Assembly (NCBI GenBank): GCA_011525365.1 | Contig: WTGQ01000002.1 | Span: 193,596 to 257,595 of the forward strand | Source of the DNA: Acidobacteriota bacterium | Lineage (GTDB): Bacteria; Acidobacteriota; Thermoanaerobaculia; Multivoradales; Multivoraceae | Direction of reading: 5' to 3' | Length of the DNA: 64,000 nt | Shown: piece after piece, positions 14,984-23,504 of the stretch | Layout: each line of letters starts with the position of its first letter | How positions within the stretch are numbered: position 1 is the stretch's first letter | Notes under the pieces: generated by a model | The model's database searches: none | Told to the model about the DNA's origin: nothing | Seen by the model: the letters and a program-made list of their open reading frames with translations, nothing else | Position numbers and translations under genes: made by a program

Positions 14984-17770
14984 CTAGAAGTGGAAGCGCG
15001 CCCCGATTCGCCAGACCCGACCGCGTATCAGCCGCCTCGGGGCGCCGAAGGGCCTGTCGCTGTTCAGGGACTGTTCGGCTTCGATGACCGTGTCGGCGTT
15101 GCCGACGTTGAAGACATCGATGCCGACGCCGACCGAGCGGTCATTGCCGATGTTGAATTCCTTCTCCACCCTCAGATCGAGGCCGATGCCGTCGTCGAGA
15201 CGGAAGGAGCCCGCCGGGTGGCCGTAGATCTCCGAAGTTTGATCGACGTCTTCCACCCTGATGAGCTGGTTGTAGGTGTTGCCCGAGAAGTAGCGGAGAT
15301 AGCCGCCGACGACGACACCGCCCGGGAGTCGGGCGTTGCCCAGAACCTTGATCAGGTGCGTTGGATCGATCGTCAGGTTGCCGTAGGCGTTGATCTGGTG
15401 GTTCGGGTCGCTGAAGTAGGTCGAACTGCCGAGCTGGGAGCCTCTTCCTTCCAGGAACTCGTACCAGGCGTTGTTGTCGCTGCCTCTTGCCTCGCCGTAG
15501 GTCCACGAAGCCTGCATCTGCCAGTTGTTGCGCCACCGCCTGGCGAGGCTTGCCGTGATCCCGGCGTACTTGCGGACCTTCCTGAAGCAGGTGATCTCCT
15601 GGTACGCCTGCCCGTAGTCCTGGCAGTAGTTGACGTTCGTGAAGTAGTACCTGTTCTCGCCCTCGTTCGTCTGGTTGAGAACGTTGAAGGTCCGTCCACT
15701 GTCGGGATCCGTGTACCGCGTGGGTTCGAACTCGCCGGTGAGGTTCACGCCGTCCAGGAAGTCGTCGTTCGTGCGATAGGTCGCCGTGATGTCGAGCGAG
15801 ACGGTACGCGAGAGCACCTTCTCCCAGCCGACGTCCACGGCGTCCATGTAGGGCACGTTGAGACTGTCGTCGATCGTCCACTGGCCGGGACCTCGCCCTT
15901 CGGTGAAGTCGTGCTCCCAGACCTGGTCGTCGGCGTTCCAGATGTAGCCCGTCACGTTGCTCTCGGGCGCCAGCCGGCTGTAGAACAGCGAGATGACCTG
16001 GTGGAAGTAGCGCCCCCAGTTGGCCTTCAGAACGGAGTCGTTGTCGTCGCCGAGGTTGATGTTCAGTCCGATGCGCGGCGCGATCCCGAGGCCGGGCGTG
16101 AACACGCTGCCCTGATCGAAGCGGACGCCGTTCACGTCCGACTCGACGGCCCCGCGCCAGTAGTTGGCCCGCAGGCCGAGGTTCAGCCTCACCCGGTCGT
16201 TGATTCCCCAGGAGTCCTGCACGTAGCCGACGATCTTGTCGGTGTCGGCATAGGTGTCGTAGCCGGTGCTCTCGAAGAGGATGTAGTTCTCGCCGGCGTA
16301 GTCCTCGTAGAACTTGCCGCCCGCGTACTGGTTGAGCGTGTTGACCAGCGTGTTCTGCAACTCGACGCCGAACTTGAAGTCGTGCTCGCCGCGGATGAAG
16401 TCATCCGTGAAGTGGCTGACCGAGGCAATGAGCTGGTAGCGCTCCCGGTTGGCATTGAAGGGCCCCCACCAGTTCTCGGTGAGACGGTCTTCATAGATGT
16501 CGTAGCGGGCGGGTGTATCGCCGCCGTCGGGCGTCTCGGACTGACGCTGGCGATAGCCGCCGAACTTCAGATCGAGCAGCGTGTCCTGGGACAGCATGTC
16601 CGTGTAGTTGAAGTTGAACAGGTACTGGGTCCCCTCCAGGCTGACGGTGGCTCCAGGGGCGATGAAGTCACCCTCGTCCGCGCCCTGGTAGGCCTGGTCG
16701 CGGGTGCTGTACTCGAGCATGCCGCTGAAGATCTTCTCCTGTGTCGGCGTCCAGTTGATCTTGCCGAGGAAGCGGGGCCTCTGGTTGGTCGGGGCGTTGA
16801 CATGGTCGCCGCTGGCCTTCGAGTCCTGCTGGTAGTACTTGAACGAAGTGAAGAACCACGCCTTGTCGCGCTGCACCGGTCCGCCGATGTCGAAGTGGAC
16901 TTCCGTATCCGTGCGGTCGCTGCCGCTGCGTTGCAGATCGGGGTCGTTCGTGTTCTGGGACTGCCAGTCGTTGTCGGCGAGTTGCAGGTCGACCAGCCCG
17001 TTCAGGTCGTTCGAGCCCTGCTTCGTCGTCACGTTGACGATCACGCCGGTGTAGCCGCCGTACTCGGCCGAGGCGCCGGCGCCGAGGACGGTAACGTCCT
17101 CGACTGAGAAGAGGCCGAGAGGCACCTCGCTCTCGCCCGCCTCCGGGCTGTTGATGATGACGCCGTCGACCGAGAACTGGACGCCCATGCCGGGCGAACC
17201 GAAGGCTGAAGGTTGCCTGCCCTCCGCGTTCTGGGAGTGGACACCGGGCGCCAACTGCACGATTCTGCGGATGCTGCGGTCGCTCGGCACCTCCATCAGG
17301 ATCTCGTTGTTGAGTTCCGTCGTCTGGAGCGTCGAACTGCGGACGTCGATGAGCGGCGAGCCCTCGACGATGATGATGTCCTCGACGCTCCCCAACTGCA
17401 TCGTCAGGTCGACGCTCAGGGTCTGGTTGACGGTGAGGACGATGTCCTCCTGCTGCGCGGTCGAGAAGCCCTCGATCGAGGCTGCGACGGTGTAGGTGGA
17501 CGGCAGCAGAGCGACGAAGCGGTAGCGGCCGTTCGCATCGGTCATCGTCTCGCTCGTGGCGCCGAGTTCCCCCGACGTGAGCGTGACGTTGACGCCCGGC
17601 ATGCGGTCGTCGTTGGGGTCCGTGATGGTGCCGGTGATCGAGCCGCGCTCGATCGACTGGCCCCATGCGGCCGCGCAGATGAAGACGATCAGTACCCCCA
17701 AGCTGATGATCCGTGGGGCTCCTGCCATCCGTGCAAGAGCGCAAGAACCGGTGGTTCCGCGGTGTTTCAT
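14984..17770 (-). CDS. TonB-dependent receptor with N-terminal carboxypeptidase-regulatory-like domain
   Basis: A 928-residue outer-membrane protein. The start at 17770 has GGAAGGAAGGCGGAC before the ATG and is followed by a signal peptide ending near AAAWGQ. Residues about 45-125 are a CarboxypepD_reg/beta-sandwich domain (GSITGTITDP, TDANGRYRFVALLPSTYTV). The plug follows (SVDGVIINSPE, SVEDVTVLGAGASAEYGGY), then a long beta-barrel ending in the terminal ARFHF expected of outer-membrane proteins. No TonB box was confidently identified. A longer start 20 codons upstream is possible but gives a poor signal peptide. This architecture typifies the large receptors of Acidobacteriota and Bacteroidota. 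It lies 137 bases downstream of a likely amino-acid catabolic operon and may import its substrate; that link is inference. Confidence 0.92.
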   Translation of the reverse strand: MKHRGTTGSCALARMAGAPRIISLGVLIVFICAAAWGQSIERGSITGTITDPNDDRMPGVNVTLTSGELGATSETMTDANGRYRFVALLPSTYTVAASIEGFSTAQQEDIVLTVNQTLSVDLTMQLGSVEDIIIVEGSPLIDVRSSTLQTTELNNEILMEVPSDRSIRRIVQLAPGVHSQNAEGRQPSAFGSPGMGVQFSVDGVIINSPEAGESEVPLGLFSVEDVTVLGAGASAEYGGYTGVIVNVTTKQGSNDLNGLVDLQLADNDWQSQNTNDPDLQRSGSDRTDTEVHFDIGGPVQRDKAWFFTSFKYYQQDSKASGDHVNAPTNQRPRFLGKINWTPTQEKIFSGMLEYSTRDQAYQGADEGDFIAPGATVSLEGTQYLFNFNYTDMLSQDTLLDLKFGGYRQRQSETPDGGDTPARYDIYEDRLTENWWGPFNANRERYQLIASVSHFTDDFIRGEHDFKFGVELQNTLVNTLNQYAGGKFYEDYAGENYILFESTGYDTYADTDKIVGYVQDSWGINDRVRLNLGLRANYWRGAVESDVNGVRFDQGSVFTPGLGIAPRIGLNINLGDDNDSVLKANWGRYFHQVISLFYSRLAPESNVTGYIWNADDQVWEHDFTEGRGPGQWTIDDSLNVPYMDAVDVGWEKVLSRTVSLDITATYRTNDDFLDGVNLTGEFEPTRYTDPDSGRTFNVLNQTNEGENRYYFTNVNYCQDYGQAYQEITCFRKVRKYAGITASLARRWRNNWQMQASWTYGEARGSDNNAWYEFLEGRGSQLGSSTYFSDPNHQINAYGNLTIDPTHLIKVLGNARLPGGVVVGGYLRYFSGNTYNQLIRVEDVDQTSEIYGHPAGSFRLDDGIGLDLRVEKEFNIGNDRSVGVGIDVFNVGNADTVIEAEQSLNSDRPFGAPRRLIRGRVWRIGARFHF

Positions 17771-17861
17771 GTCCGCCTTCCTTCCTGACCGGGTTTCCGT
17801 CCTCCTGGTGCTATGCGCAGGCCGGTTCACCGAGCGGCGCCGGCCGGAAAATCCTGTAGCG

Positions 17862-17888
17862 GTGTTCCAAACACGTTAGCGTTACTAA
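17862..17888. promoter_or_regulatory. Two adjacent palindromes upstream of the TonB-receptor gene
   Basis: In the 137-base gap upstream of the receptor, GTGTT-CCA-AACAC (17862-17874) is followed directly by TTAG-N5-CTAA (17876-17888). Their position, about 90-120 bases before the start codon, fits a transcription-factor operator. No regulator gene is adjacent and the recognising protein is unknown. Confidence 0.35.
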
Positions 17889-17907
17889 ACGCGGGCGTCA
17901 AATCGAT

Positions 17908-18807
17908 TCAGGGCTTTGGACCGGGGCGGGCGGCCAGACGTTCCCGGATCAGCGCGAGCGCTTCGCTGCGGTCGGCTTCGGGCAGCGCCTGCCGGGGCGG
18001 ACGCACGGTCTCGGACCCCATCCCGACCTCCGCCTGAACCAGCTTGATCAACTGGACGAACTCGGGCACGGTGTCCATGCGCAGGAGGGGAAGGAACCAG
18101 GCGTAGAGTTCGAACGCCTCCTGCCGCCGGCCCGCCATGGCCAGGTCGAACAGGCGCACGGACTCGGCCGGCAGCGCGTTCACCAGGCCCGCGATCCAGC
18201 CCGTCGCCCCCGACCACGCGGCTTCGTAGGGCATGTCGTCGAGGCCGGCGAAGACGTCGAGGCGGTCTCCCAGCAGGGCCTTGACCGCGGTGATCCGCCG
18301 GATGTCGCCGCTCGACTCCTTGATCGCCCGCAGACTGGCGTGCTCCGCGGCCAGTTCCGCCATGATCTCAGGCAGGATGTCGACCCCGTAGGCGAAGGGG
18401 TTGTTGTAGAGCATGCACGGCAGGTCCGTGGCCTCGAAGATGGCCGCGCAGTGACCCCGGGTCTCGTGCATCTTGCCGTTGTGGACGTAGGGCGGAAGCA
18501 CCATCAGCGCTTCGGCGCCGCGTGCGGCCGAGCCGCGGGCGATGCGGACCGCTTCGGCCGTGCTGAGCGCGGAGATGCCGGGCATCACGGGCGCGCGACC
18601 GTCGAGCGCGGCGACGCAGGTTTCGACGATCGCCAGCTTCTCGTCGAACTGGAGGGTGTTGCCCTCGCCCAGCGAGCCGAGCGGCACGATGCCGGTGCAA
18701 CCGTGGTCGACAAGCCAGTTGGCGTGCTTCGCGAGGAAATCGTGATCGACCGTCAGGTCGTCGTTGAACGGCGTGGTGATGGCCGTCATGACACCGCGGA
18801 ATTCCAT
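17908..18807 (-). CDS. DapA/N-acetylneuraminate-lyase-family enzyme
   Basis: A 299-residue class I aldolase-fold protein. It starts at an ATG preceded by CAGGAGCAGGACA. The Schiff-base Lys is in AIKESSGD, the Tyr in MLYNNP, and the usual GTTGE loop reads GSLGE. The family includes dihydrodipicolinate synthase, but also deaminases such as 1-pyrroline-4-hydroxy-2-carboxylate deaminase of hydroxyproline catabolism. Its position at the end of an operon with a TRAP transporter and a proline-racemase-family enzyme favours a catabolic lyase or deaminase over lysine biosynthesis. The assignment rests on context, not on diagnostic residues. Confidence 0.85.
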   Translation of the reverse strand: MEFRGVMTAITTPFNDDLTVDHDFLAKHANWLVDHGCTGIVPLGSLGEGNTLQFDEKLAIVETCVAALDGRAPVMPGISALSTAEAVRIARGSAARGAEALMVLPPYVHNGKMHETRGHCAAIFEATDLPCMLYNNPFAYGVDILPEIMAELAAEHASLRAIKESSGDIRRITAVKALLGDRLDVFAGLDDMPYEAAWSGATGWIAGLVNALPAESVRLFDLAMAGRRQEAFELYAWFLPLLRMDTVPEFVQLIKLVQAEVGMGSETVRPPRQALPEADRSEALALIRERLAARPGPKP

Positions 18808-18849
18808 TGTCCTGCTCCTGTTCTGACTCCGTGAGTCCGTTCCGTCCGC

Positions 18850-19842
18850 CTACTGCCGGGCGACCTCCTCGATCGCCGCCATGCCGCCGACTCTGTCGGC
18901 GTTGTCGATGTAGACCTGCCGTACCCTGTCCTCGAACAGAGTGCGGTCGATCTCGTTGAACTCGATCCCCAGTTTCTCCAGTTCGGCGAGAGCCTCGGCG
19001 GTCATCGATGCCATCGCCTCCCGCTCGACCTGGACCGACGCCCTGCCGGCGTCGAGCACCGCCTCCTGGAGGTCCGGCGGCAGCTCGTCGTAGAGCTTGC
19101 GGCTGAAGATCAGCGCCACGGCGAGGTAGAGGTGCCGCGTGTACGACACGTACTTCGTGACCTCGTAGAAACGCTCTCCGTAGAGATCGACGTGGTCCGT
19201 CTCCGCGCCGTCGACGACTCCCTGTTCCAGCGCCGAGTAGAGCTCGCCGAACGACATCGGCGTTGCCTGCGCGCCCAGGGCGTTGAAGGTGTCGACCAGG
19301 ATCGGGGTCGGGATGACCCGGATCTTGAGGCCCTCGAAGTCGTCGGGGGTGACAATCGGCCGTTCCGCGTTCCAGGCGTTGCGCCGGCCGGCGAACCAGT
19401 AGCCGAGCACGAGGACATCGAGTTCCTCCTCGATCCGGTCGGCGACGCGCTCACCGATCGGTCCGTCGAGCACGCGGTAGAAGTGGTCGAGGTCGCGGAA
19501 GATGAAGGGGAAGTTGAAGATCTCCGCCTCGGGAACGAAGGCGGAGATGCCGCCGCCGGCGCTCGCGGCCGAGGCGGCCAGTGCGCCCAGCTTGACCATC
19601 AGGGTCGCTTCCTCCTCGGTGCCGAGTTGCTCGTTCTCGAAGATCTGCACCGTCACCGCGCCGCCCGACCGTTCCTCGAGAATCCGGCTGAACTCCTCGA
19701 AGCCGGCCTGGAACGGGTGCCCGGCCGGTCCGTTGTGGGCGACCTTGAGCACGGTCACGCCGTCGCTGCCGCGGCAGCCCGGGTGGAGGAGGGCGAGCAC
19801 GCCGAGCGCGAAGAACGCCGCAGCGCGACGAGGGCTACTCAT
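18850..19842 (-). CDS. dctP: TRAP transporter substrate-binding lipoprotein (DctP family)
   Basis: A 330-residue periplasmic binding protein anchored as a lipoprotein (LLHPGC, Cys23). It has the typical DctP sequence LKVAHNGPAGHP near residue 32, the FNFPFIF region, and LKIRVIPTPILVDTFNALGA followed by ALEQGVVDGAE, the substrate carboxylate-binding segment of DctP proteins. The start overlaps the end of the large permease gene by 8 bases (ATGAGTAG). Together with the two membrane genes upstream it forms a sodium-driven high-affinity uptake system for an organic acid or amino/imino acid; context suggests a hydroxyproline-like compound. Confidence 0.92.
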   Translation of the reverse strand: MSSPRRAAAFFALGVLALLHPGCRGSDGVTVLKVAHNGPAGHPFQAGFEEFSRILEERSGGAVTVQIFENEQLGTEEEATLMVKLGALAASAASAGGGISAFVPEAEIFNFPFIFRDLDHFYRVLDGPIGERVADRIEEELDVLVLGYWFAGRRNAWNAERPIVTPDDFEGLKIRVIPTPILVDTFNALGAQATPMSFGELYSALEQGVVDGAETDHVDLYGERFYEVTKYVSYTRHLYLAVALIFSRKLYDELPPDLQEAVLDAGRASVQVEREAMASMTAEALAELEKLGIEFNEIDRTLFEDRVRQVYIDNADRVGGMAAIEEVARQ

Positions 19843-21115
19843 AGCCGAGCGCCTCCGGCAGCCAGAGCGTGACCCCGGGCACGAAGGTGATCACCAGCAG
19901 CATGATGAGCAGCAGCGCGAGGAAGGGCAACAGTTTAGGCGTCACCTTCTCGATGGGCGTCTTCGAGATGCCGCAGGCGACGTACAGGCAGATGCCGACC
20001 GGCGGCGAGATCATGCCGATGCCGACGTTGGCCGCGACCAGGATGCCGAAGTGGAGCGGGTCCATGCCGAGTGCGATCGCCGCCGGCAGGAGGATGGGCA
20101 TCAGGATGATGATCGGCGGCAGGGCGTCCATCACCATGCCGAGGAACAGGAAGATCAGGTGGACGAAGAGGATGAAGACGATCCAGTTTGGCGCGTGGGT
20201 CGAGATCCCTTCCGCCAGCAGGTGCGGCAGCCGCTCGAAGGTGAGGACGAAGGAGAACATGGACGCCGTCCCCAGCACGAACAGGACAACGCCGGAGAGC
20301 GATGCGGTCTGGAGCAGGATCTTCGGGACGTCCCCCAGCTTCAGTTCCCGGTAGACGAAGAAGGACACCAGGGCGCCGTAGACGACGGCGACGGCGGACG
20401 CCTCGGTCGGCGTGAACACGCCGCCGTAGATGCCGCCGAGGATGATCACGATCATGAACAGCGGCAAGATGCCGTCGCGGATCACGCGGAGCCTCTGCGG
20501 CCAGGACGCCTTCGCCTCGAGCGGCAGGTTCAGGTCGAGGGCGCGAATGTAGGTCATCGCCATCAGGGCCAGACCCAGCACGACCGCCGGCGTGATGCCG
20601 GCCGCGAACAGGGCGCCGATCGACATCCCCGAGACGACGCCGATGATGATCAGGTCGATCGCGGGCGGCACCAGGGTCGAGACGCCGCCGGCAGAGGCGA
20701 AGACGGCCGTTGCGAACGGCGGCGGATACTGCCGCTGACGCATGGCGGGCAGGGCGACCGAGCCGATGGCGGCCGTGTTCGCGCTCGGCGAGCCCGAGAT
20801 GCCGGAGAACAGCATCGTCGACAGGATGACGACAAGCCCGAGGCCGCCCGGGAGGCGGCCGACGAACTGCATCGCCAGGTCGACGATCCGGCGCGCCATG
20901 CCGCCGTGCGAGATGAGCGCCCCGGCGAGCACGAACAGCGGCACCGCGAGCAGCGGGAAGGAGTCCAGGCCGGCGAGGAACTTCTGAGGCAGGACGATCA
21001 GGAACTCGGGCGAGCTGTAGAGCAGGCCGACCATGGCCGCGAGGGCCAGCGCGATGGCCACCGGCACGCCGAGCAGCAGCGCCGCCACGAGGGTCAGGAT
21101 GACCAGGATTCCCAT
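19835..21115 (-). CDS. dctM: TRAP transporter large permease (DctM family)
   Basis: A 426-residue polytopic inner-membrane protein, of usual DctM length. It has many hydrophobic spans from the first residue (MGILVILTLVAALLLGVP) and family segments such as LSTMLFSGISGSPSANTAAIG and NVGIGMISPPVGICLYVACG. It forms the ion-coupled transport channel with the small subunit encoded just upstream. It lies 12 bases after dctQ and overlaps dctP. Confidence 0.95.
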   Translation of the reverse strand: MGILVILTLVAALLLGVPVAIALALAAMVGLLYSSPEFLIVLPQKFLAGLDSFPLLAVPLFVLAGALISHGGMARRIVDLAMQFVGRLPGGLGLVVILSTMLFSGISGSPSANTAAIGSVALPAMRQRQYPPPFATAVFASAGGVSTLVPPAIDLIIIGVVSGMSIGALFAAGITPAVVLGLALMAMTYIRALDLNLPLEAKASWPQRLRVIRDGILPLFMIVIILGGIYGGVFTPTEASAVAVVYGALVSFFVYRELKLGDVPKILLQTASLSGVVLFVLGTASMFSFVLTFERLPHLLAEGISTHAPNWIVFILFVHLIFLFLGMVMDALPPIIILMPILLPAAIALGMDPLHFGILVAANVGIGMISPPVGICLYVACGISKTPIEKVTPKLLPFLALLLIMLLVITFVPGVTLWLPEALGYE

Positions 21116-21127
21116 CGTCCCGGGGTC

Positions 21128-21595
21128 CTACTCCTGACCCTGTTCCCGGAATTCCCGGCGCCAGTTCACGAGCACGTAGTAGAGGGTCAGCGTGCTGCCC
21201 ACGAAGGCCGACGAGTACGGGACCGCCATCGACATGCGGGTCGCCGGCGCCAGCATGTCGTGCACCTCGATCGCGAAACGGAGCGACTGGTAGGCGAAGA
21301 CGGCCAGGAACGCGGACGCGGAAAGCGCGACCGCCGAACCGATGAGGCGCCGCACGGCCGGCGGCGTCCGGTCGACGACGAAGTGAAGCGCGAAGTGCGC
21401 TCCCGTCTTCATCGCGTAGGCGGTGGAGAGGGCGGCGAGCCACATCAGGAGGAAGCGGGCAAGCTCCTCCGACCACGAGAGCGACGCCTGCAGGACGTAC
21501 CGGAAGACGACCTGGGAGAAGGTGACCGCGACCAGGGCGACCAGGATCGAGGACACCGCCACCTCGAGCGGGTGGCGGACCAGACCGCGGAACAT
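21128..21595 (-). CDS. dctQ: TRAP transporter small permease (DctQ family)
   Basis: A protein of about 155 residues with four hydrophobic helices and the DctQ hallmark LSWSEELARFLLMWLAALS after the second helix. The start is uncertain. The ATG at 21595 is used here. A TTG at 21613 overlapping the SDR stop as TTGA would add six residues and matches the overlap style used at 12184, 32299 and 40450. It works as the small membrane subunit of the DctPQM importer. Gene order Q-M-P in the direction of transcription is common. Confidence 0.9.
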   Translation of the reverse strand: MFRGLVRHPLEVAVSSILVALVAVTFSQVVFRYVLQASLSWSEELARFLLMWLAALSTAYAMKTGAHFALHFVVDRTPPAVRRLIGSAVALSASAFLAVFAYQSLRFAIEVHDMLAPATRMSMAVPYSSAFVGSTLTLYYVLVNWRREFREQGQE

Positions 21596-21609
21596 GGCGC
21601 CGAGGCGCT

Positions 21610-22359
21610 TCAATGCATGTACTGGCCGCCGTTGGCGTAGAAGGTGGCGCCGGTCGTGAACTCGGAGCCGATCATGCAGTCGACCATCCGGGTGATGTCC
21701 TCGAACTCGCCCAGCCGTCCCATCGGCAGGGTGGCGAGCTCCTTCGCCAGGCCGTCCTCGGTCTCCAGGTGGTAGCGGTCGATGACCTCGCGCGTCCTGA
21801 CGGATCCCGGCACGAGGCAGTTGACGCGGACCCTGGGCGCCAGTTCCTGGGCCATGCACTTGGTCAGCGCAATCACGCCGCCCTTCGCGCTGCAGAAGTT
21901 CGCTCCGTTCTTGCGCCCGATCTGGCCGCAGGCGGCGCCCAGATTGATGATCACGCCGGGCCGGTCGGGGTTGTGGAAGAGGAACTCCTGGCCGCAGACG
22001 AAGTGGCCGCGGAGATGCGCGGAGACGACCGAGTCCCACATGTCGTCGGTCAACTCGGTGAAGGGCGCGTCCCGGTTGATGCCGGCGAAGTTGATCAGGA
22101 TGTCGACCTGGCCGAACCGTTCGATCACGGCGTCGAACATCGCCCGCACCTGCTCCCGGTTGGCGACGTCGGCCTGGACCTTCATCAGCCGGTTGGTGCT
22201 ACCCACGCTGGCCGCGATGCGCTCGTAGGTCGCCTGCGCCTCGGGTTCGATCAGGTAGTTCATGACGACCCGGTAGCCCTTGAGCGCGAAGTGCTCGCAG
22301 ACTTCGGCTCCCAGGCCGCTCGACGCGCCGGTGACGACCATCACTCTGTCTTCGCTCAT
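21610..22359 (-). CDS. Short-chain dehydrogenase/reductase-family protein lacking the catalytic Ser and Tyr
   Basis: A 249-residue Rossmann protein. The cofactor motif is TGASSGLG (residues about 10-17) and the NAG-type motif reads NFAG. It ends with the usual C-terminal substrate-loop sequence. In the active site the expected Ser-13-Tyr-xxx-Lys pattern reads Ala142 (INLGAACG) and Phe155 (NFCSAKGG); the Lys is kept. Classical SDR catalysis by the Tyr is therefore not expected. It may act as a non-redox enzyme, a cofactor-binding partner, or use another residue. It sits in the operon between the proline-racemase-family gene (78 bases upstream, with a hairpin in the gap) and dctQ. Confidence 0.88.
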   Translation of the reverse strand: MSEDRVMVVTGASSGLGAEVCEHFALKGYRVVMNYLIEPEAQATYERIAASVGSTNRLMKVQADVANREQVRAMFDAVIERFGQVDILINFAGINRDAPFTELTDDMWDSVVSAHLRGHFVCGQEFLFHNPDRPGVIINLGAACGQIGRKNGANFCSAKGGVIALTKCMAQELAPRVRVNCLVPGSVRTREVIDRYHLETEDGLAKELATLPMGRLGEFEDITRMVDCMIGSEFTTGATFYANGGQYMH

Positions 22360-22399
22360 CGACTCACTCCTCTAACTCGCAGCGTACTCGCTGCGCTGC

Positions 22400-22436
22400 G
22401 TTGCATGGACCTGGCCGCCGGCCAGTTCCATGCAAC
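22400..22436. other. 17-bp-stem hairpin between two operon genes
   Basis: GTTGCATGGACCTGGCC (22400-22416) and GGCCAGTTCCATGCAAC (22420-22436) pair at 16 of 17 positions around a 3-base loop. On the minus strand it begins one or two bases after the TAG stop of the proline-racemase-family gene. No T-run follows, so it is not a classical intrinsic terminator. An attenuator, mRNA-stabilising or processing hairpin inside the operon is more likely. Confidence 0.7.
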
Positions 22437-22437
22437 T

Positions 22438-23502
22438 CTAGTGACCGCCCCAGATGTCGCCGACGGTGAATCCGTTCGGGAACGGATCCTCCGGATCGAC
22501 GACGTACTGGGCGAAGCCGGTAATCCATGCGGTGCCCGCCAGCGTCGGCACCGCGGCGTCGACGTCGCCGACCTTCGTTTCCCGCACCATGCGGCCGGTG
22601 AAGGTGGTGCCGAGGACACCCTCGTGCACGAACTCCTGGCCGAGCGGCAGCTCGCCCTTGGCCCACATCGCCGCCATCTTGGCGCAGGTGCCGGTGCCGC
22701 AGGGCGAGCGGTCGAGGGCGCCGGTCCAGGTCAGCGGCTTGTTCCAGTCGAGCTTGCCGGTCGAGACGATCACCGTGTTGCGCCGGTGGGAGCCGGGGTT
22801 GAGCGGCGGCGCCGAGAGCTGGCCGATCGTCACGCCGCGGATCTCCGGGTTCAGGGGATGCACGGGGGGCGGAAGCTGCTCCTGGCAGGCGGCCTTGATC
22901 ATCTCGCCGACGCGGGTCGCTTCGGCGGCCTCTTCCGGCGCCAGGGTGAGGCCGACCTGGTCGGCGTCGGCGATGACGTAGAACATCCCGCCGTACGTCA
23001 CGTCGACGGTGACCTTGCCGAGTTCGGGCACGTCGAGCACGGCGTCGAGGTGGACGGCGAACGCCGGCACGTTCTCGAACTCGACCCGCTTCACCTTGCC
23101 GCGCTCGACGTCGGCGCGCACCCGGATCAAGCCGGCGGGCGATTCCAGCGTGAGTTCGGTGACCGGCTCGGTATGCGGCACCATCCCGGTCTCGATCAGC
23201 ACGGTGACGACGGCGATCGTGTTCGTCCCCGACATGCCCGGGTACTCGACCTGCTCCATGATCACGTAGCCGGCGACCGCGTCGGGGTGCGTCGCCGGCA
23301 GGATCAGGTTGCAGTTCGCGGCGGGATAGCCGCGCGGTTCGCGCAGCATCCGCAGGCGCAGCTCGTCGGCCTCCGTTTCGAGGTAGCGCATCTTCTCGAA
23401 CATCGTCGAGCCGGGAACGTCGAGGACGCCGCCGACGATCACGCGGCCGGGCTCGCCGCCGACGTGGGTGTCGACGGCGTGGATCACGTTGGAGACGCGC
23501 AT
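22438..23502 (-). CDS. Proline racemase / hydroxyproline epimerase-family enzyme (Ser/Cys type)
   Basis: A 354-residue protein whose first active-site motif reads YPGMSGTN with Ser91, and whose second reads SPCGTGTC with Cys268. Proline racemase and 4-hydroxyproline 2-epimerase normally have Cys at both places; trans-3-hydroxyproline dehydratases keep one and change the other. This Ser/Cys protein is therefore a family member of uncertain chemistry: 3-/4-hydroxyproline epimerase or 3-hydroxyproline dehydratase. It starts two bases after the aldo/keto reductase stop, so the two genes are co-translated. The neighbouring TRAP transporter and DapA-like lyase fit hydroxyproline catabolism. No D-hydroxyproline oxidase or ketoglutarate-semialdehyde dehydrogenase gene is in the window. 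Confidence 0.88.
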   Translation of the reverse strand: MRVSNVIHAVDTHVGGEPGRVIVGGVLDVPGSTMFEKMRYLETEADELRLRMLREPRGYPAANCNLILPATHPDAVAGYVIMEQVEYPGMSGTNTIAVVTVLIETGMVPHTEPVTELTLESPAGLIRVRADVERGKVKRVEFENVPAFAVHLDAVLDVPELGKVTVDVTYGGMFYVIADADQVGLTLAPEEAAEATRVGEMIKAACQEQLPPPVHPLNPEIRGVTIGQLSAPPLNPGSHRRNTVIVSTGKLDWNKPLTWTGALDRSPCGTGTCAKMAAMWAKGELPLGQEFVHEGVLGTTFTGRMVRETKVGDVDAAVPTLAGTAWITGFAQYVVDPEDPFPNGFTVGDIWGGH

Positions 23503-23504
23503 GC

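Noticed and set aside
14984..17107. Plus-strand 705-codon frame antisense to the TonB receptor
   Set aside because: Val/Asp/Glu/Arg low-complexity translation; the minus strand carries the plug and barrel motifs and the terminal Phe.
17771..17830. Longer start for the TonB receptor
   Set aside because: The extra residues precede a normal signal peptide, and the ATG at 17770 has a strong ribosome site.
19502..21640. 712-codon plus-strand frame across the TRAP genes
   Set aside because: His/Arg/Asp-rich translation without domains, antisense to well-supported dctP and dctM.
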